Below, piece by piece: positions 7,461 through 14,944 of a stretch of 64,000 nt of DNA. The position numbers and the translations under genes were made by a program. The notes below the pieces were generated by a model. That model was not told where the DNA came from, made no database searches, and saw nothing but the letters and a program-made list of their open reading frames with translations. Source of the stretch: Paenibacillus vini (GTDB lineage Bacteria; Bacillota; Bacilli; Paenibacillales; Paenibacillaceae). The stretch is taken from positions 1 to 64,000 of the forward strand of contig NZ_BOSL01000004.1 in NCBI RefSeq assembly GCF_018403325.1, in the 5' to 3' direction. How positions within the stretch are numbered: position 1 is the stretch's first letter; each line of letters opens with the position of its first letter.

Positions 7461-7488
7461 ATAGTTTCTTAGGAAACCATGTTATAAT
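7461..7488 (+). promoter_or_regulatory. MarR-type operator 2 and -10 box of the marR-like gene
   Basis: ATAGTTTCT-TA-GGAAACCAT repeats the core of operator 1 with two mismatches. A TATAAT box follows at 7483-7488. Binding would autorepress the MarR-like gene. Confidence 0.75.
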
Positions 7489-7514
7489 AAAAAGAAAAAA
7501 GGTAGGCCTGCCTT

Positions 7515-8015
7515 ATGCCATATAAGAATGATGATATGCTCGAGCTCAAAAACCGCATCGAAAATTCAATGTACCGGATTCTCATTAGCGAAAGCGAGGA
7601 GGACCAGGATCGTCTTTGGCTTATGGAACGGATCTCCGACGAAAGGCTAAAAGGGCTGCTACCCCACCTGTCCGTGTCAAGCCTTCACGTGCTGGATGTT
7701 ATTCATTTGCATGACAGCATTAAAGGGATCGACATCGCCCGCGATATGGGCATAACGAAAGGCGCTGTTTCGAAAATCACCCGCAAACTGCTGGATCAGG
7801 GTCTAATTCGAAAAACTCAGCTGCCGGACAATCAGAAGGAAGTTTATTTTTCCGTGACCCCGCTGGGTGACGAATTGGCCGGACTGCATCGGCTATTTCA
7901 CGAGGAGAAGGATCAAAAAGTGACGAAGCTGTTGGCCAGTTTCGATACGGCGTCGCTCGAGATCGTGGCGGATTTTCTCGAGAAGCTGGCGGGTATGCAT
8001 CATACATCTTCATAA
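7515..8015 (+). CDS. MarR family transcriptional regulator
   Basis: A 166-residue winged-helix regulator. The recognition region reads KGIDIARDMGITKGAVSKITRKLLDQGLI, followed by a wing with DNQKEVYFSVTPLGDEL. It is divergent from the nitroreductase gene, and both carry the GGTTTCC/GGAAACC dyad in their promoters, so it is the likely repressor of both. There is no cysteine in the HTH region, so a ligand rather than thiol oxidation is more probable; the inducer is unknown. Confidence 0.92.
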   Translation: MPYKNDDMLELKNRIENSMYRILISESEEDQDRLWLMERISDERLKGLLPHLSVSSLHVLDVIHLHDSIKGIDIARDMGITKGAVSKITRKLLDQGLIRKTQLPDNQKEVYFSVTPLGDELAGLHRLFHEEKDQKVTKLLASFDTASLEIVADFLEKLAGMHHTSS

Positions 8016-8123
8016 CAACTGTTGATCGTTACGCTGCCCGCCGGTTGCGGGATTTTCATCTATGTTATACTTATCCTACAGGAAGAGGTTTCATAGTACA
8101 TCTAGAAAAGGAGGTTTCTCATT

Positions 8124-8957
8124 TTGGCCAAGGATATTATGACGCGTAATCAAGTAAAGATAAAAGGAAATGGGGAACAGCCGCTTATTTTTGGACATGG
8201 TTTTGGCTGTGATCAGAATATGTGGCGCTATGTTTCCCCGGCGTTTGAAGAGAACTTTAGAGTTATCTTATTTGATTTCACCGGTGCCGGCAATTCGGAT
8301 ATTACGGCATATGATCCGGTAAAGTACAGCGATCTTTATGGCTATGCGGAAGATACGCTGGAAATTTGCGAGGCGCTGGATTTGAAGAATCCGATCTATG
8401 TAGGTCATTCCGTTGGTGCCACGATCGGCATGCTTGCGTCCATCCGTAAGCCGGAGTACTTCAAAGACTTGATTCTCATCGGCGCCTCTCCTTGTTATAT
8501 CAATGATTTACCTGATTATGTCGGAGGATTTGAAAGAGAAGATATTGAGGAACTTTTGGGTATCATGGATCAGAATTTTGTACAATGGGCTGAAGTTTTC
8601 GCCCCGATCATTATGGCCAATGGTGAACGTCCTCATTTGTCGGGAGAATTGAAAGACAGCTTCTGCTCCATGGAGCCGGAAATTGCCCGCCAGTTCGCCA
8701 GAGCTACCTTTCTATCCAACCACAGAAATGAACTGCCAAGCGTCTCTGCTCCTTCCTTGATTTTGCAGTGCTCCGAAGATGCGATAGCGCCTCTGGAAGT
8801 AGGGGCTTACATGCATGATAAAATTCAAGACAGCGTGCTTAAAATTATGGATGCCACCGGGCACTGCCCGCATATGAGCCATCCGGAGGAGACGATCTCC
8901 CTTATATCAGAATATTTGGAGTTAAAAGGTCGCGTTACTGTTCATGGACTATTTTGA
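8124..8957 (+). CDS. rsbQ: RsbQ-type alpha/beta hydrolase
   Basis: A 277-residue alpha/beta hydrolase of the RsbQ/D14/KAI2 group. The triad is readable: S96 in VGHSVGAT, D219 in SEDAIAP and H247 in GHCPHMSHP, the same numbering as B. subtilis RsbQ. The start is TTG at 8124, eight bases after GGAGGT; this start gives the matching numbering. In B. subtilis RsbQ partners with the PAS-PP2C phosphatase RsbP in the energy-stress pathway of sigma B (known). Here it overlaps by 14 bases a gene encoding only a PAS-like domain, so the partner lacks the phosphatase output. Confidence 0.93.
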   Translation: MAKDIMTRNQVKIKGNGEQPLIFGHGFGCDQNMWRYVSPAFEENFRVILFDFTGAGNSDITAYDPVKYSDLYGYAEDTLEICEALDLKNPIYVGHSVGATIGMLASIRKPEYFKDLILIGASPCYINDLPDYVGGFEREDIEELLGIMDQNFVQWAEVFAPIIMANGERPHLSGELKDSFCSMEPEIARQFARATFLSNHRNELPSVSAPSLILQCSEDAIAPLEVGAYMHDKIQDSVLKIMDATGHCPHMSHPEETISLISEYLELKGRVTVHGLF

Positions 8958-9315
8958 TGAACGACCTGGCCGTACCCGCTTAGCGTCTCTTTCAATGGAT
9001 CAGGATCAGTGTATTTCCAGTATAAACGAAGCTTTTAGACAAACCCTTGGTTACACTATCAACGGACTCCAGGGCGCCAAGCTCGAATCCTTGCTCACTC
9101 GTTCCAGCCGCATCTTCTACCAAATTTACTTCTTGCCTATGATAAAGTTAAATGGAGAAATCAAAGGGATGCAGTTGTCTTTTAAGTCAAACATTGGTGA
9201 GAGCGTACCGATGACGGTGGATGTGGTTTCCAGAGTAACCGAGGGTCAAGAGATATACAACGTTTTTCTTGCCCCCTTACAACAGAAATTCGATAATAAT
9301 AACGGCGAAGGTTAA
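8944..9315 (+). CDS. PAS-only partner of RsbQ
   Basis: A 123-residue protein that is essentially a single PAS domain: CISSINEAFRQTLGYTINGLQGAKLESLLT is the core, followed by the usual sheet region ending in NVFLAPL. B. subtilis RsbP has PAS, coiled coil and PP2C in about 400 residues; here the protein stops right after PAS and a terminator follows, so no output domain is attached. The 14-base overlap with rsbQ implies coupled translation. It may relay a hydrolase-derived signal to a separate protein. No frameshifted PP2C remnant is seen before the terminator. Confidence 0.85.
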   Translation: MDYFDERPGRTRLASLSMDQDQCISSINEAFRQTLGYTINGLQGAKLESLLTRSSRIFYQIYFLPMIKLNGEIKGMQLSFKSNIGESVPMTVDVVSRVTEGQEIYNVFLAPLQQKFDNNNGEG

Positions 9316-9348
9316 TGAGAAACTCAATTTAACCCGAATCCGGTTCAC

Positions 9349-9384
9349 AAAAAACCCACAGCACTTAAGGCTGTGGGTTTTAAT
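9349..9384 (+). terminator. Terminator of the rsbQ-PAS unit
   Basis: AAAACCCACAGC and GCTGTGGGTTTT form a 12-bp stem around a seven-base loop, with a short T-rich tail. Confidence 0.9.
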
Positions 9385-9438
9385 TAATGTAATATATGGA
9401 TGGTTCTCTACTTCAAAACGTTGAAGGGGTTGTTGGGA

Positions 9439-10401
9439 GTGTCACTTCATTTTGAGGAATCCGCTATAAAACGTAATTTTATAGATAGCCTGGTGGATGG
9501 ATCACTTAAGGGATTGCAGGCCATACCAAAGAGCGATTTGCACAACCACGCCGGTCGCGGCGGAAATATCAAATATATAAGCGAGTGGGCCAACGTTGGC
9601 ATTCAACCGCCAACAGAGCCTTTTCAATCGTTACACGACATGCAGAGCTGGTTTGATGAACATGTGAAACGGCATTGCTCCGGCATGCAAGGTTATTTAA
9701 AACGGATTGAGGCTTCTTTTGTGCAGGCAGCAGAAGACCATATCGAAATATTGGCGTTAAGCTTCGGGCTCGATGAGATTGATAATTTGGGAGGGATGGA
9801 TTCTTTTTCGCGGATCATGGATGATTTTCATCGTCGTTATGCTCCTCAAACGAAATTTTTACCCGAGCTGGCCTTGGATCGAGCCTGTCATGTAGAAGAA
9901 GTGCTTGGACGACTGGATGCTGTATTGGCTTGCCAATGGTTCCGGTCGACCGATATCTGCGGCGATGAATTTGCCCAGCCTATCGCATGCTTCAAGTCAA
10001 TTTACAGAGCAGCAAAAGCTGCGGGACTGACCCTGAAAGCTCACGTGGGGGAGTTTGGCACCGCCGATCACGTCATGGAGGCCGTCGAGGAGTTGGAGCT
10101 TCAGGAGGTCCACCATGGGATTGCGGCAGTCAGTTCGCCTCAAATCATGAGTTGGTTATCTCGGAATCAGATTCAACTGAATGTGTGTCCGACAAGCAAT
10201 ATTATGCTCGGCGTGGCTGAGAGTTATGGCACCCATCCCATTCGTAAGCTATATGAACATGGAATCCCGGTGACCATAAATACCGACGATTTATTGATCT
10301 TTAACCAAAGTGTATCTCAGGAATATATGAATCTTTATAAATCCGGTTTGATGACACCCGAGGAGCTCAACGAGATTCGTCTGACAGGTTTGAAAAGGTA
10401 A
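9439..10401 (+). CDS. Adenosine deaminase-like metal-dependent hydrolase
   Basis: A 320-residue protein of the adenosine deaminase family (zinc-dependent deamination of a purine nucleoside). Zinc ligands and catalytic residues are present: H35 and H37 in DLHNHAGRGG, H202 and E205 in KAHVGEFG, the HH pair in VHHGI, and D283-D284 in NTDDLL. The GTG at 9439 follows AAGGGG by ten bases; an in-frame ATG at 9400 has no ribosome site. The protein ends at EIRLTGLKR, about 20-40 residues earlier than usual family members, so the last helix may be missing. True substrate not determined. Confidence 0.85.
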   Translation: MSLHFEESAIKRNFIDSLVDGSLKGLQAIPKSDLHNHAGRGGNIKYISEWANVGIQPPTEPFQSLHDMQSWFDEHVKRHCSGMQGYLKRIEASFVQAAEDHIEILALSFGLDEIDNLGGMDSFSRIMDDFHRRYAPQTKFLPELALDRACHVEEVLGRLDAVLACQWFRSTDICGDEFAQPIACFKSIYRAAKAAGLTLKAHVGEFGTADHVMEAVEELELQEVHHGIAAVSSPQIMSWLSRNQIQLNVCPTSNIMLGVAESYGTHPIRKLYEHGIPVTINTDDLLIFNQSVSQEYMNLYKSGLMTPEELNEIRLTGLKR

Positions 10402-10412
10402 AAGTTCACCCC

Positions 10413-10478
10413 ATGTCTAGATCATGCTAGTTGCATGACTTTAAAGTGAAGGTTTTATATCATGGCGTAAAATATAAT
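10413..10478 (+). promoter_or_regulatory. AraC-type promoter element of the GH43 gene (copy A)
   Basis: Positions 10413-10455 match 12906-12947 closely (ATGTCTA, ATCATGCTA, ATGACTT and AAGGTTT are shared), and TATAAT follows 18 bases later at 10473-10478. The -35 position (AGGTTT) is poor, as in activator-dependent promoters. TCATGC/GCATGA forms a small dyad inside. Confidence 0.78.
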
Positions 10479-10513
10479 GGGATTGAAAATAGATTTAGAC
10501 AGGAGTGCAATGG

Positions 10514-12013
10514 ATGCAGTTTATCAATCCCGTGATCCCTGGCTTTCACCCTGACCCCAGTATTTGCCGGGTCGGTGACGATTATTATTTGGTTACGAGC
10601 TCATTTGAATATTTTCCCGGAGTGCCTATTTTTCATAGCAAGGATCTGGTCCATTGGCGGCAGATCGGCCATTGTTTAACGACCGAAGACCAGCTGACGC
10701 TTGGGAATATAAGAAGTTCCGGGGGCATATATGCTCCGACCCTCCGTTATCATAAGGGCTGGTTTTATATGGCGACCACCAATGTAGGCGGAATCGGGAA
10801 CTTCTATGTGAAAACGATGAATCCGGAAGGACCCTGGTCGAAGCCGATTCAGGTTGCTCAGGACGGCATAGATCCTTCCCTTTTGTTCGACGATGACGGA
10901 CGCGTGTATTTTCAGTCTGCACGTAATGGCGGTATATATCAATGCGAGATCGATATTGAAACCGGAAGCATGTTGACCGAGAGTCGCTTGATCTGGACAG
11001 GATCGGGCGGGGCACATCCCGAAGCGCCACATTTATTCAAAATCAATGGTCTGTATTATTTGATGATCGCCGAAGGCGGTACCGAATATGGCCATATGGA
11101 GACTATTTCCAGAAGCGGTGATCCGTTTGGGCCGTATGAGTCTTGTCCCCATAATCCTATTCTTTCAAACCGGAGCATGGATAGCAAGATACATGCTACA
11201 GGACATGCGGATCTGGTCCAAGCCCAGGACGGCAGCTGGTGGGCAGTTTGCTTGGGAATAAGACCCGTCTCCTATCCATATCGGCACCATCTGGGAAGAG
11301 AAGTTTTCCTTGCGAATGTAACCTGGACGGCGGGCGGATGGCCGATCATTGGGAACTCCGGACATATTCACCCCCTCATGGAGGGTCCTAATTTACCGGA
11401 AGTTCATTGGCCGGAAAAACCGATCAGAGACGACTTCGACCAATCCCGGCTGGGAATGGAGTGGACTTTTTTACGAAATCCTCACATAAGCTGTTGGTCG
11501 TTGGAAGAACGTCCGAGTTATCTTGTTCTTTATGGCAATTCAACGTCATTGAACGATATAGGTTCCCCGGCTTTTGTCGGACGGCGACTTTGTCATTTCA
11601 CCAGCCATATTAGGGCGGCGATGGAATTTGACCCGTTGCACGATGGGGAAGAGGCGGGTTTAACCGTGTATATGAATGAGAAATATCATTACGACCTTGC
11701 CGTAAGGCGCGACAGAGGACGGAAAGTAGTCGTTTTTCGCCGGACGGTCGGCTCGATGAAAGTAGAGGAGAGGCTCGACTGCCCAGAGGGAGTGATCGAG
11801 CTTCAAATTAAAGCTTTTCCCGAGAGGTTCGAGTTGTCACTCCGAACGATGGATTCGAAGAGTGTTGAGATAGGATGGGGCGAAACTCATTTACTCTCGA
11901 CAGAAGTAGCGAGCGGTTTTACCGGCGTGTTTATGGCGATGTATGCCGTGAGTGAATCGGAGCAAGCAACCCCTGCATATTTTGATTGGTTTGATTATGA
12001 ACCGGTGAATTAA
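10514..12013 (+). CDS. Glycoside hydrolase family 43, beta-xylosidase/arabinofuranosidase type
   Basis: A 499-residue cytoplasmic GH43 enzyme (no signal peptide), expected to cleave xylo- or arabino-oligosaccharides with inversion. Catalytic residues are visible: general base D14 in GFHPDPSI, pKa modulator D120 in GIDPSLLFDDDG and general acid E170 in HPEAPHLF. A C-terminal beta-sandwich (from about residue 300) fits the XynB-like subgroup. The ATG at 10514 is eight bases after AGGAG. It has an AraC-type promoter element shared with the LplA-like gene and converges on the AraC gene. Xylosidase versus arabinofuranosidase cannot be settled here. Confidence 0.93.
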   Translation: MQFINPVIPGFHPDPSICRVGDDYYLVTSSFEYFPGVPIFHSKDLVHWRQIGHCLTTEDQLTLGNIRSSGGIYAPTLRYHKGWFYMATTNVGGIGNFYVKTMNPEGPWSKPIQVAQDGIDPSLLFDDDGRVYFQSARNGGIYQCEIDIETGSMLTESRLIWTGSGGAHPEAPHLFKINGLYYLMIAEGGTEYGHMETISRSGDPFGPYESCPHNPILSNRSMDSKIHATGHADLVQAQDGSWWAVCLGIRPVSYPYRHHLGREVFLANVTWTAGGWPIIGNSGHIHPLMEGPNLPEVHWPEKPIRDDFDQSRLGMEWTFLRNPHISCWSLEERPSYLVLYGNSTSLNDIGSPAFVGRRLCHFTSHIRAAMEFDPLHDGEEAGLTVYMNEKYHYDLAVRRDRGRKVVVFRRTVGSMKVEERLDCPEGVIELQIKAFPERFELSLRTMDSKSVEIGWGETHLLSTEVASGFTGVFMAMYAVSESEQATPAYFDWFDYEPVN

Positions 12014-12030
12014 ATTCACCGGTTCTTTCG
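11999..12030. terminator. Palindrome spanning both stop codons of GH43 and AraC genes
   Basis: GAACCGGTGAATT (11999-12011) and AATTCACCGGTTC (12013-12025) are perfect 13-bp arms around one A. The hairpin contains the last codons and stop of both converging genes, which end only two bases apart. It is followed by TTTC, so it may act as a compact two-way terminator. Confidence 0.75.
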
Positions 12031-12885
12031 GTAGGCTTGCGGGGACATCCCGTAAGCCTTTTTGAATTGGCGCGCCAGATAGTTACTGTCGTTAAATCCG
12101 CATGCGTAGGAGATGTCCGTTACAGAAAGATGGGTCTGTTTCAAGAGCATGCAGGCTCTTTCAAGCCGAAGTCGTTGAAGATAAGCAATCGGTGTCGTCT
12201 GATAATAGGCTTTAAAAATCCGGTTTAAGTGTCTTATGGAAATATTCGATTTCGCAGCAACTTCCTCCAAGGCAATTGGCTCGAGATAGTGGTCTTCAAT
12301 ATAGGAGACCGCATTCGCCAGGTGGATCAGACCGTTGTCCAAGCCGCGTTCCCCATTGTCATAGTGTCTGGACAAATAGACAACGAGTTCCATAAAGCGC
12401 GAAGCGAGCAAGGTTTGATGGCCGGGAAGCTTGGCCTCGTATTCTCCGACCATGAAGGAGATGAGGGACGCAACATACTCCAGACTTGATATCGATAAAT
12501 TTAATTTGCTTTTATAGGTGGTGATATTCCGATAAAACGGCTCCAGAATGAAAAGCGCCTGAAATCCATTTAACGTCCGGAGATCCGGGCCGGCGGATTC
12601 CAGCATCTCGGGTTTGTACATAATGTTGCAAATTTTAAAATCCTGAGGCTCTTTATAAGCATGAGAAGTACTGCCGTTAATAACAAAGACGTTACCCTTT
12701 TTGATAAATGACTCTTCGTTATTGACGATATGAGTAGCATGTCCGTTCAGAACAATGACTAATTCGGAGAAATCTACGTGACTATGATCAAAGGTGTCCT
12801 CCTCATGTCCTCCATATTGAATGAAAAAAGGGAAATGCTCATCCCTCGTAAACCAGTTTAAATAGACATCCGTCAAAATGATCAC
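12016..12885 (-). CDS. AraC family regulator of the arabinoxylan locus
   Basis: A 289-residue regulator with an N-terminal cupin-like sensor (HSHVDFSELVIVLNGHATHIV, about residues 34-54) and a C-terminal double HTH (from about residue 185) with IALEEVAAKSNISIRHLNRIF and LSVTDISYACGFNDSNYLARQF. It senses a sugar and probably activates transcription. It lies between the GH43 gene and the LplA-like gene, and both have the same 43-bp promoter element, which makes it the likely activator of both. Confidence 0.93.
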   Translation of the reverse strand: MIILTDVYLNWFTRDEHFPFFIQYGGHEEDTFDHSHVDFSELVIVLNGHATHIVNNEESFIKKGNVFVINGSTSHAYKEPQDFKICNIMYKPEMLESAGPDLRTLNGFQALFILEPFYRNITTYKSKLNLSISSLEYVASLISFMVGEYEAKLPGHQTLLASRFMELVVYLSRHYDNGERGLDNGLIHLANAVSYIEDHYLEPIALEEVAAKSNISIRHLNRIFKAYYQTTPIAYLQRLRLERACMLLKQTHLSVTDISYACGFNDSNYLARQFKKAYGMSPQAYRKNR

Positions 12886-12905
12886 CGCCTGCTATGGCTA
12901 AGTTT

Positions 12906-12970
12906 ATGTCTATATCATGCTATTGAATGACTTGAAAATCAAGGTTTGCTCATAAATGATGCGATAGAAT
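12906..12970 (+). promoter_or_regulatory. AraC-type promoter element of the LplA-like gene (copy B)
   Basis: Positions 12906-12947 match copy A at 10413-10455 at most positions. The -10 box TAGAAT (12965-12970) lies 18 bases after the AAGGTTT end, exactly the spacing of copy A. Confidence 0.78.
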
Positions 12971-13080
12971 GAGGAATGTAAGCAGGGCCGAACTCGCTGG
13001 GAGTTATGGCTTATAGCCACTAAAGAAAGCGTATTCACCAAGGTTGTACCGAGAAATATACAGGGGGAAAGGATGATTTG

Positions 13081-14781
13081 ATGCGAAGCTTGAACAAGAA
13101 ATTTGGAGTTCTGTTGTTGGCAAGTATGCTGCTCGTTACGGCAGGCTGCGGCAATTCGGGAAATAAAGCTGTGAATTCAGGGAATTCAACTAGCGGAGAC
13201 GATAATAGCCCGATCTCATTTACCTTTTTTGGAGCCGATGCGAACCCGAGTTGGAACAACATGAAGGATGATGTGGGCAAGGAAATTACAGCTAAAACCG
13301 GAGTCACCCTCGAAGCGGAGTTTGATGTAGGTAGCGGCGGCGGTCAGGACAAAATCTCTTTGATGGCGGCAAGCGGCGATTATCCCGATCTCATATACGC
13401 CAAGGGCGAGCTCGGTAAGCTGGTGGATTCCGACGCGATTATAGATCTTACGGATCTGATCGAGGAGCATGCCCCGAATATCAAGAAGATTATGAGCGAA
13501 AATATGAATCGTTTGAAATATAGCAATGAAGACCAGGCCATTTATGCGATCCCGACCAATATCGGAGTGGGCCAGCAATATTTTGACGCTACGAATGGCT
13601 TTCAAGTTCAGCATCGCGTATTGAAGGAACTGGGTTATCCGGAAATCAGAACGATCAATGATTTTGAAAATGTGCTAAGAGAATATGCGGAGAAGCACCC
13701 GACCACAGACGGGCAACCAACAATTCCGCTTACGCTGAATGCGGATGGCTGGAAAATGCTAATTACGGTCACCAATCAGGCCAATAATACGACAGGCGGG
13801 ATGAATGACGGTGAATATCATGTAGATCCCGAAACCTATGAGGCGATGCTTCACTATAAACGACCGGTAGAAAGGGAATATTTTCGCTGGTTGAACAAGT
13901 TGTACAATGATGGATTGCTAGATAAAGACTCTTTTGTGCAAAAGGAAGATCAATATAAGGCGAAAATCGCAAGCGGGCGTGTGCTGGGCTTAACTTCGGT
14001 GGACTGGGAATACGGCGAAGCCGAAAATGCCTTGAAAGCTGCAGGCAAATACGAATACACGTATGCGCACTTTCCGGTTACGCTGAGCGAAGAATACAAG
14101 GATCATGCCATGCAATCTTTCGGGGTTGACGGTTACGGCATTAGCATTACGACCGCTTGTAAGGATCCGGTCCGTGCGATCAAGTTCCTCGACTGGCTGG
14201 CCTCAGATGAGGGTCAAGTGCTTAGAAACTGGGGGATCGAGGGTAAGCAATATAACGTAGAGAACGGTACCCGCGTCATTCCTGAAGATGTTCTCAACAA
14301 AAAAGTCAATGATGCCAGCACTTTTACCAAAGAAACGGGTGTCGATTTGTATACGACCCTCGCTCCACGGTACGGGGATGGCGTTAAAGATGCCACAGGC
14401 AATTACTATACAACCAATTTTCCGGAGCAAATCATCGCCAAATATTCGGATGTTGAAAAAGAGACATTAGCCGCTTATAAAGCAACGACATGGAAGGATC
14501 TGTTCCCTAGCGAAGATGAGCTTCCTGTCAAAGAGTGGGGCGCTTTGTACAACATGCAGGTTCCAACGGACGGAGACTACCAGGTCATTTATCAAAAGAC
14601 TCAGGATATCATCCAAAAAAGAATTCCGGAGGCGATTTTGGCCAAAGCGGATAAGTTCGACCAGGTTTATGACGACTTCCTCGCCGAGTTGGATAAAGTC
14701 GGAGCCGAGAAGATGGAGGAGGAATATACGGAATTGGTAAAAGCGAGAGTTTCGCTCTTTACGGGCAAGGAAATAAAATAG
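13081..14781 (+). CDS. LplA-like extracellular sugar-binding lipoprotein
   Basis: A 566-residue substrate-binding lipoprotein of a carbohydrate ABC importer. The signal peptide ends in a lipobox (LLVTAGCG, cysteine near residue 24), followed by a Ser/Asn/Gly linker. The size and the motif FFGADANPSWNNMKDDVGKEI fit the LplA-type large binding proteins of Paenibacillus. The ATG at 13081 has AAAGGA seven bases upstream. It has no permease beside it: a terminator follows at 14812, so it may feed a distant permease or act as a sensor for the adjacent YesM-like kinase. Ligand is probably an arabinoxylan fragment, by context only. Confidence 0.9.
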   Translation: MRSLNKKFGVLLLASMLLVTAGCGNSGNKAVNSGNSTSGDDNSPISFTFFGADANPSWNNMKDDVGKEITAKTGVTLEAEFDVGSGGGQDKISLMAASGDYPDLIYAKGELGKLVDSDAIIDLTDLIEEHAPNIKKIMSENMNRLKYSNEDQAIYAIPTNIGVGQQYFDATNGFQVQHRVLKELGYPEIRTINDFENVLREYAEKHPTTDGQPTIPLTLNADGWKMLITVTNQANNTTGGMNDGEYHVDPETYEAMLHYKRPVEREYFRWLNKLYNDGLLDKDSFVQKEDQYKAKIASGRVLGLTSVDWEYGEAENALKAAGKYEYTYAHFPVTLSEEYKDHAMQSFGVDGYGISITTACKDPVRAIKFLDWLASDEGQVLRNWGIEGKQYNVENGTRVIPEDVLNKKVNDASTFTKETGVDLYTTLAPRYGDGVKDATGNYYTTNFPEQIIAKYSDVEKETLAAYKATTWKDLFPSEDELPVKEWGALYNMQVPTDGDYQVIYQKTQDIIQKRIPEAILAKADKFDQVYDDFLAELDKVGAEKMEEEYTELVKARVSLFTGKEIK

Positions 14782-14811
14782 AGTTGATAGAATATATGGT
14801 TTAAGACACGT

Positions 14812-14841
14812 AAGAGCACGGACCCGACGGTCCGTGCTCTT
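14812..14841 (+). terminator. Strong hairpin after the LplA-like gene
   Basis: AAGAGCACGGACC and GGTCCGTGCTCTT form a perfect 13-bp stem with loop CGAC. The T tract after it is short, so termination efficiency is uncertain. Confidence 0.8.
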
Positions 14842-14944
14842 CATGTTCATGTCGAATTCTCATTGTCCGAAATTAAGAGTTATGGCTATAATGGGATTTA
14901 ATTATTTGGCATTGAATATGACATAAGTGGCGGAGGAGCGAAAA

